Below, piece after piece: positions 59,064 to 64,000 of a stretch of 64,000 bases of DNA (position 1 is the stretch's first letter; the number at the start of each line of letters is the position of its first letter). The notes beneath the pieces are model-generated. The model had not been told where the DNA came from and ran no database searches. It was given only the letters and a program-made list of their open reading frames with translations. The DNA comes from Streptomyces sp. NK15101. GTDB taxonomy: Bacteria > Actinomycetota > Actinomycetes > Streptomycetales > Streptomycetaceae. The stretch is from contig NZ_JAINVG010000001.1 in assembly GCF_020400725.1 (NCBI RefSeq), positions 124,001-188,000 on the forward strand. Direction: 5' to 3'. The position numbers and the translations under genes are program-made.

Positions 59064-60440
59064 GTGCTCAGTACCGCAACCAGCGCACAGCACAGGGACG
59101 TCGTGGAGGCCGTCGACGTCGTCATCGTAGGAGCCGGGACCGCGGGGCTCGCGGCCGCGCACCGGCTGACGGGCGCCGGGCTCGCCGTCGCCGTCCTGGA
59201 GGCGGAGCCGCAGGTCGGCGGACGGCTGGCCACCGATCTCGTCGACGGTTTCCTGCTCGACCGGGTGGGCCCGCTGCTCACCCTCTCCTCGGAGGAGCTG
59301 CGGACCACGCCGGGTCTCCACGGCCTGGAACTCCGCCCCTTCGCCCCCGGGGTGCTCGTGCACAGCGACGGGCGGTACGCGCGATGGGGCGTCCCGCACC
59401 CGCGCCGGACCGCCGGACACCGGACCGCCGGACACCGGAGCGGCGGAGTCCACCGGGGCGTGGGGGGAGCGTTCAGCGTGGCGCGCGCCCTCGCGAGCGC
59501 CCCCCGGAATCCGGCCGCGTCGCTCGACCAGGCGCGGCTCGGCGCCTCCCTCGTGCGGCTCGCCGCGACGCCGCCGCAGCGACTGCTGGCCCGGCCCGAC
59601 CGGACCGCCCGGGAAGCCCTGACCGCGAGGCTCCCCGCCCGTACCGTCCAGGGGGTGCTGCGGCCGCTGCTCGCCGCGCTCCTCGCCGATCCGGACCTCG
59701 GCATGTCGAGCCGTCAGGCGGACCTGGCACTGCGGGCCTTCGCCCGGGGACGGCCGACCGTCCCCGAGGGCGGTTCGGCGGCGCTCCCCGAGCGGCTCGC
59801 CGCCTCGCTGCCGCCGGGCACGGTCCGCACCGGCGTCCGCGTCACCGACGTGTCGGTCTCCCGGGTCACGACGGCCGAGCACGGCGTGATCGGCTGCCGC
59901 TCGGTGCTCCTGGCCACGGGGGCGCGCACGGCGGCGGAGCTGCTGCCGGGCCTGCGGCTCCCCGCGTTCCACCCGGTCACCGTCCTCCACCACACGGCGC
60001 CCGCGGCGCCCGTCTCGGACCCCACCCTGCTCCTGGAGTCCGACCCCGGCGGACCGGTCGCCCACACGGCGGTGATGAGCGCGGTCGACCCGACCCGGGC
60101 GCCGGCCGGGAAGGGCCTCGTCACCTCCACGGTCCTCGGCACGCCCCCGGACGACACGGAGCGCCGGGTCCGCAAGCACCTGGCAACGCTGTACGGCACG
60201 TCCACGGACGACTGGGAGCTCCTGGCCCTCCACCACACCCGGGACGCGGTCCCGGCGATGCCGCCGCCGCACGACGCGCACCGCCCGGTCCGGCTCCTGG
60301 CGGGGTTGTACGTGTGCGGGGACCACCGGGAGGCGGGGACGGTCCGGGGCGCGCTGACGTCGGCGGCCCGCGCCACGAGGTCCCTCATGGCGGCCCGGGG
60401 GGCCCGCCCCCGCCTGGCGGAACCGGACGCGGCGGCCTGA
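59064..60440 (+). CDS. FAD-dependent oxidoreductase (phytoene desaturase-like fold)
   Basis: 458 residues. FAD dinucleotide motif VVIVGAGTAGLAAAHRLTGA, then LEAEPQVGGRLATD with the second glycine motif; the C-terminal FAD contact is LYVCGDHREAGTVRGALTSA. This is the amine-oxidase/CrtI-like protoporphyrinogen-oxidase fold. A 15-bp tandem duplication (59406-59435) gives TAGHR twice in a loop near residue 118. GTG at 59064. Not in a carotenoid cluster; substrate unknown. Confidence 0.9.
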   Translation: MLSTATSAQHRDVVEAVDVVIVGAGTAGLAAAHRLTGAGLAVAVLEAEPQVGGRLATDLVDGFLLDRVGPLLTLSSEELRTTPGLHGLELRPFAPGVLVHSDGRYARWGVPHPRRTAGHRTAGHRSGGVHRGVGGAFSVARALASAPRNPAASLDQARLGASLVRLAATPPQRLLARPDRTAREALTARLPARTVQGVLRPLLAALLADPDLGMSSRQADLALRAFARGRPTVPEGGSAALPERLAASLPPGTVRTGVRVTDVSVSRVTTAEHGVIGCRSVLLATGARTAAELLPGLRLPAFHPVTVLHHTAPAAPVSDPTLLLESDPGGPVAHTAVMSAVDPTRAPAGKGLVTSTVLGTPPDDTERRVRKHLATLYGTSTDDWELLALHHTRDAVPAMPPPHDAHRPVRLLAGLYVCGDHREAGTVRGALTSAARATRSLMAARGARPRLAEPDAAA

Positions 60441-60476
60441 CCCCGTCACGGGCATGCGTTCCGCCGGGGCGCCGTG

Positions 60477-61961
60477 TCAGCCGATCGCCGCGACGCGGTC
60501 CCGGTAGGTGCGGGCGGCCGCCGCGTCGCGGTACGGCTCCAGGCGGCGCTCGAAGTCGCGTACGTACTCCAGCGCCCGCGCCGAGCGCATCTCCGACGCC
60601 TGCTGCGCCGCCTCCGCGCCCAGCGCGCACGCCTGCTCCAGTTCGCCCAGGGCCAGGCGTGACGTGGCGAGGACGACCCGGCAGAACAGCCGGCTGCGGG
60701 CGAAGCCGGGCGCGCGGAGCTGGAGCGCGCGCTCGGCGTGCTGCGCGGCGGGCCGGTACTGCTGGAGGTCCCGGTGGCAGTGCCCGAGCTCGTCGGCGAG
60801 TTGTGCCTCGTCGAAGTGACGGGCCCAGTACGGCACCTCGTCGCCGGGCCGGGCCGCTTCGAGGGCCCGCTCGGCGCGGACCAGGGAGGCGCTGCAGGCC
60901 CGCGCCTCGCCGAGGACCGCGTGGCCGCGCGCCTCGACGGCGTGCAGCATCGCCTGGACGACGGGCGGGGCGGCGGGGCCGACGCCCTGCTGGGCGACTC
61001 GGGCGAGCTGTACGGCCTCGCGGCCGTGGCCGAGGTAGACGGCCTGGCAGCTCATGGTGAGGAGCACGTACGAGCCGTAGGCGCGGTCACCGGCCGCCTG
61101 GGCGAGGCGCAGCGCCTGGACGAAGTAGCGCTGGGCGAGGCCGTGGGCGGCGATGTCGTACGAGGTCCAGCCGGCGAGCCGGGTGAGGTCGGCGGCGGCG
61201 GCGAAGAGCCGGCGGCCGGTGCTCTCCCCGTACGTGCCGCGCAGCATGGGCTCGGCCTCGTGCTCCAGGTAGCGGACGAGGGCCTGGCGGGCGTGGCCGC
61301 CGCCGTAGGCGTGGTCGAGGGTGCGGAAGAGTTCGCCGACGGAGCGGAGGGCGGCGATGTCGCCGCTGGACACCCGCTGCCCGGGGCCCCGGTCCGTGCC
61401 GCGCTGGCGGGGGACGGAGAAGCGGCCCTGGGGCGGCACCCGGGGGTCCTGCGCGGATCCGGCGGGGGCGGACGGCGGGCGGGCGGCCGGGCCGGGGGCG
61501 GGCTCGCCGCGGGCGACCCGGTCGTCGGCGCGGCCGATCAGCCAGTCGCGGCTGGGGACGACGAGGCCGGCCGGGGTGAAGGCGATCTTGCGGAGTTCGG
61601 CGTGGCTGCCGGAGTCCTTGCGCCACAGGCCGCTGACGATGTCCACGGCCTCCTCGGGGGTGGCGGCGAACTCCAGGCCCGCGTAGACGGGCGCGCAGGC
61701 GTCGAGGCCGAGGTCCTGGGCGGAGAGGCGGCGGCCGAGGCGGCGGGTGAAGACCTCGGCGATGAGGGCGGGGGTGGTGCCGCGCGGCTGCTGGCCGCGG
61801 AGCCAGCGGGTCACGGAGGTCTTGTCGTACCGCAGGTCGAGCCCGTGTTCCAGACCGAGCTGGTCGACCCGTCTGGCGAGCCCCGCGTTGGAGAACCCGG
61901 CTTCGGCGATGAGCGCGGCGAGCTGGCGGTTCGGGATGCGCTGCGGTGGTCGTTCCGTCAT
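60477..61961 (-). CDS. NsdA-like XRE/TPR regulator
   Basis: 494 residues. N-terminal DNA-binding-like region (NRQLAALIAEAGFSNAGLAR, then YDKTSVTRWLRGQQPRGTTP), a proline-rich linker (about 150-195) and a helical TPR-like half (VQLARVAQQG, AERALEAARPGDE). This plan is that of NsdA/NsdB, Streptomyces proteins that repress antibiotic production and sporulation. ATG at 61961; the open frame further upstream is antisense to lipB. Divergent from lipB. Confidence 0.85.
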   Translation of the reverse strand: MTERPPQRIPNRQLAALIAEAGFSNAGLARRVDQLGLEHGLDLRYDKTSVTRWLRGQQPRGTTPALIAEVFTRRLGRRLSAQDLGLDACAPVYAGLEFAATPEEAVDIVSGLWRKDSGSHAELRKIAFTPAGLVVPSRDWLIGRADDRVARGEPAPGPAARPPSAPAGSAQDPRVPPQGRFSVPRQRGTDRGPGQRVSSGDIAALRSVGELFRTLDHAYGGGHARQALVRYLEHEAEPMLRGTYGESTGRRLFAAAADLTRLAGWTSYDIAAHGLAQRYFVQALRLAQAAGDRAYGSYVLLTMSCQAVYLGHGREAVQLARVAQQGVGPAAPPVVQAMLHAVEARGHAVLGEARACSASLVRAERALEAARPGDEVPYWARHFDEAQLADELGHCHRDLQQYRPAAQHAERALQLRAPGFARSRLFCRVVLATSRLALGELEQACALGAEAAQQASEMRSARALEYVRDFERRLEPYRDAAAARTYRDRVAAIG

Positions 61962-62249
61962 CAGCTGTGCGGTCTCCTGCCTTCCGGGTCCGGGCGGCAG
62001 CCCCGTCGGACCCTCATGGAACGGCGTGAATTTAGCGGTCTCCGCGGCCCGTACCGCCACCTTCGCCCCACATTCATCCGATCGTGTGAGGATTGACGGC
62101 ATCGCTGACGTAGGTGCCCCCGTCCACCTGCCGGAGGGGCGTCCCCGGTACCGCCGTACAGTGGCATGGGCGCGAATGACGCATGGTGCCGAGCCGGCCC
62201 GGGATGATCCCCGGTTCCCGGCTTCCGGCGCCCAGGAGGAGGCATGGCC

Positions 62250-63047
62250 GTGAGTGAGCTGCGATTCGTCCGCCTTGGGTTCGGCGAGGAATCCGTCGAC
62301 TACCAGGTGGCCTGGGACAAGCAGCGCGAAGTGCACGCCGCACGGTTCGCCGACGAGATCGACGACACCTGTCTGCTGCTGGAGCACCCGCCGGTCTACA
62401 CCGCCGGCCGGCGCACGCAGGAGAACGAGCGGCCGCTGGACGGGACGCCGGTGGTGGACGTGGACCGGGGCGGCAAGATCACCTGGCACGGTCCGGGCCA
62501 GCTGGTCGGCTACCCGATCCTGAAGCTGCCCCGCCCGGTGGACGTCGTCGCGCACGTGCGCCGCCTGGAGGAGGCCCTGATCCGCACGGCCGCCGAGTTC
62601 GGCGTGGAGACGACGCGGGTCGAGGGGCGCAGCGGGGTCTGGGTCCTCGGCGACCCGGTCGAGCGGCGGCCGTCGATCGGCGGCCTCTCCCTGGACTTCG
62701 ACCCGCGGCTGAACGACGAGGAGTTCGACCCGCGCCTGAACGGCCCCGAGTACGCCCCGTCCAACGCCGGCCAGCGCCGCGAGGACCGGAAGCTCGCCGC
62801 GATCGGCATCCGGGTCGCCAAGGGCGTCACCATGCACGGCTTCTCGTTCAACGTGAACCCGGACAACGCCTGGTTCGACCGGATCATCCCGTGCGGCATC
62901 CGCGACGCGGGCGTGACCTCGCTCGCCAACGAGCTGGGCCGGGACGTCACGATCGAGGAGGTGCTCCCGGTCGCGGAGAAGCACCTGCGGGACGTGCTGG
63001 AGAACGCGGAGCCGAAGCCGCGGGAGATCGAGCGGGCCTCGGCCTGA
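62250..63047 (+). CDS. lipB: Lipoyl(octanoyl) transferase
   Basis: 265 residues. LipB moves octanoate from acyl carrier protein to lipoyl domains. Signatures: [37 protein letters not shown], catalytic Lys in [12 protein letters not shown] and catalytic Cys in [10 protein letters not shown]. An actinobacterial insert with two FDPRLN units lies at about 150-165. I chose GTG at 62250, 7 bases after GGAGG; ATG at 62244 lies too close to that site but is possible. Upstream of lipA; together they lipoylate E2s such as SucB. Confidence 0.95.
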   Translation: MSELRFVRLGFGEESVDYQVAWDKQREVHAARFADEIDDTCLLLEHPPVYTAGRRTQENERPLDGTPVVDVDRGGKITWHGPGQLVGYPILKLPRPVDVVAHVRRLEEALIRTAAEFGVETTRVEGRSGVWVLGDPVERRPSIGGLSLDFDPRLNDEEFDPRLNGPEYAPSNAGQRREDRKLAAIGIRVAKGVTMHGFSFNVNPDNAWFDRIIPCGIRDAGVTSLANELGRDVTIEEVLPVAEKHLRDVLENAEPKPREIERASA

Positions 63048-63105
63048 GGAATGCCGAGCTGTGGCCACAGGTTGGCCAAGCGTAAAGCAAGGCATGGAAG
63101 CAACG

Positions 63106-63125
63106 GGCGTACCCTGGTGTACGCC
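63106..63125. promoter_or_regulatory. Inverted repeat upstream of lipA
   Basis: GGCGTAC CCTGGT GTACGCC, perfect 7-bp arms, 27 bases before the lipA start. Two TGGCCA hexamers (63062-63067, 63073-63078) lie upstream, 11 bp apart. Could be an operator or a short leader hairpin. Confidence 0.4.
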
Positions 63126-63151
63126 GAAGAATCGAAGCTACAGGAGCCGAT

Positions 63152-64000
63152 GTGTCCGCAGTCGCCCCCGACGGACGCAAGATGCTGCGCCTGGAGGTCC
63201 GGAACGCCCAGACCCCCATCGAGCGCAAGCCCGAGTGGATCAAGACCCGCGCGAAGATGGGTCCCGAGTACACGAAGATGCAGGGCCTCGTGAAGAGCGA
63301 GGGCCTGCACACGGTCTGCCAGGAGGCGGGTTGTCCCAACATCTTCGAGTGCTGGGAGGACCGCGAGGCGACCTTCCTCATCGGCGGTGACCAGTGCACC
63401 CGGCGCTGCGACTTCTGCCAGATCGACACGGGCAAGCCCGAGGCGCTCGACCGCGACGAGCCCCGCCGCGTGGGCGAGTCGGTCGTCACGATGGACCTGA
63501 ACTACGCCACCATCACGGGCGTCGCGCGCGACGACCTGGAGGACGGCGGCGCCTGGCTGTACGCGGAGACCGTCCGCCAGATCCACCAGCAGACGGCGGA
63601 CCGCGCCGAGGGCCGCACCAAGGTCGAGCTGCTCGCCCCCGACTTCAACGCGGTGCCGGAGCTCCTGAAGGAGGTCTTCGACTCCCGCCCGGAGGTCTTC
63701 GCGCACAACGTCGAGACCGTCCCGCGGATCTTCAAGCGGATCCGTCCGGGCTTCCGCTACGAGCGCTCCCTGGACGTCATCACCCGGGCCCGCGACTACG
63801 GTCTGGTCACGAAGTCGAACCTGATCCTCGGCATGGGCGAGACCCGCGAGGAGATCAGCGAGGCGCTCCGGCAGCTGCACGACGCGGGCTGCGAACTCAT
63901 CACGATCACGCAGTACCTGCGCCCCTCGGTCCGGCACCACCCCGTGGAGCGCTGGGTGAAGCCGCAGGAGTTCGTGGAGCTGAAGGAGGAGGCCGACGCG
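63152..64000 (+). CDS. lipA: Lipoyl synthase (partial)
   Basis: First 283 codons; the 3' end is beyond the right edge. Radical-SAM enzyme that inserts two sulfurs into octanoyl groups. Auxiliary [4Fe-4S] cluster cysteines are in [15 protein letters not shown], and the radical-SAM cluster is [11 protein letters not shown] at 63152 has AGGAG about 6 bases upstream. An ATG at 63150 is in another frame. It follows lipB by 104 bases. Confidence 0.96.
   Translation, partial: MSAVAPDGRKMLRLEVRNAQTPIERKPEWIKTRAKMGPEYTKMQGLVKSEGLHTVCQEAGCPNIFECWEDREATFLIGGDQCTRRCDFCQIDTGKPEALDRDEPRRVGESVVTMDLNYATITGVARDDLEDGGAWLYAETVRQIHQQTADRAEGRTKVELLAPDFNAVPELLKEVFDSRPEVFAHNVETVPRIFKRIRPGFRYERSLDVITRARDYGLVTKSNLILGMGETREEISEALRQLHDAGCELITITQYLRPSVRHHPVERWVKPQEFVELKEEADA

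Noticed and set aside
60477-63095. N-terminal extension of the NsdA-like regulator to 63095
   Set aside because: The extension is antisense to lipB; ATG at 61961 gives the family start.
1-64000. tRNA, rRNA and CRISPR arrays
   Set aside because: No cloverleaf with conserved TTC-type arms, rRNA sequence or regularly spaced direct repeats was found by eye; the accessory patch has no tRNA attachment site.

Overview
The window is a high-GC chromosomal segment from an actinomycete, almost certainly a Streptomyces. GC-ending codons, many GTG starts, 4-base ATGA/GTGA overlaps and the gene content all fit, and from memory the order qcr/cta - nadA - pspA - cob - pepA - lpd/sucB - aceE - lipB/lipA follows the conserved core of S. 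coelicolor. Most of it is housekeeping. One short decayed mobile region sits near 25.7-30.1 kb.

0-16 kb: aerobic respiration and Fe-S/NAD supply. qcrB (cut by the left edge), qcrA, qcrC and ctaE run leftward, as do ctaC-ctaD-ctaF. A receiver-like protein and a lipoprotein L,D-transpeptidase lie between the two cytochrome blocks. A cysteine desulfurase-TusA fusion, a PfkB-type (adenosine) kinase, two unrecognised proteins, an IscA/ErpA-type Fe-S carrier and quinolinate synthase NadA follow.

16-25.7 kb: an HAE1-type RND permease downstream of a NarL-type two-component pair, a roughly 208-bp composite palindrome, PspAA and PspA, a DUF3043 membrane protein, a methyltransferase that appears to start at CTG, and an HtrA-like lipoprotein protease. 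A family of about 50-bp intergenic quasi-palindromes recurs at 11.0, 21.4, 21.6 and 25.8 kb.

25.7-30.1 kb: accessory patch with an IS5-type transposase tail, a GntR/UTRA regulator plus a UTRA-only partner, two tiny genes (one frameshifted) and a TnpB-type gene broken by two frameshifts.

30-36.8 kb: cobalamin late-pathway genes cobU, cobT and cobS, interleaved with a LysX/MprF-like membrane transferase, a rhomboid-like membrane protein and an unknown membrane protein.

36.8-43.8 kb: a tightly packed leftward five-gene operon, the most interesting part of the window. It encodes an exported polysaccharide-deacetylase-like protein, a PelF-type GT4 glycosyltransferase, a large polytopic membrane protein, a spherulin-4 (GH135-like) protein and a GH114 lipoprotein. 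This set parallels the Aspergillus galactosaminogalactan cluster (Agd3, Gtb3, Sph3, Ega3) and bacterial Pel, so I infer a secreted, partly deacetylated galactosamine-type exopolysaccharide.

44-64 kb: pepA, lpd, sucB, a GntR regulator, aceE behind a promoter with tandem palindromes, a WYL regulator, SDR enzymes with a TetR regulator and clear operator, DUF4240, GNAT, a TIGR01777 epimerase, an FAD oxidoreductase, an NsdA-like TPR regulator, and lipB-lipA (lipA cut by the right edge). Lpd, SucB and AceE are 2-oxoacid dehydrogenase components, and LipA/LipB make their lipoyl cofactor. No rRNA, tRNA or CRISPR was seen.
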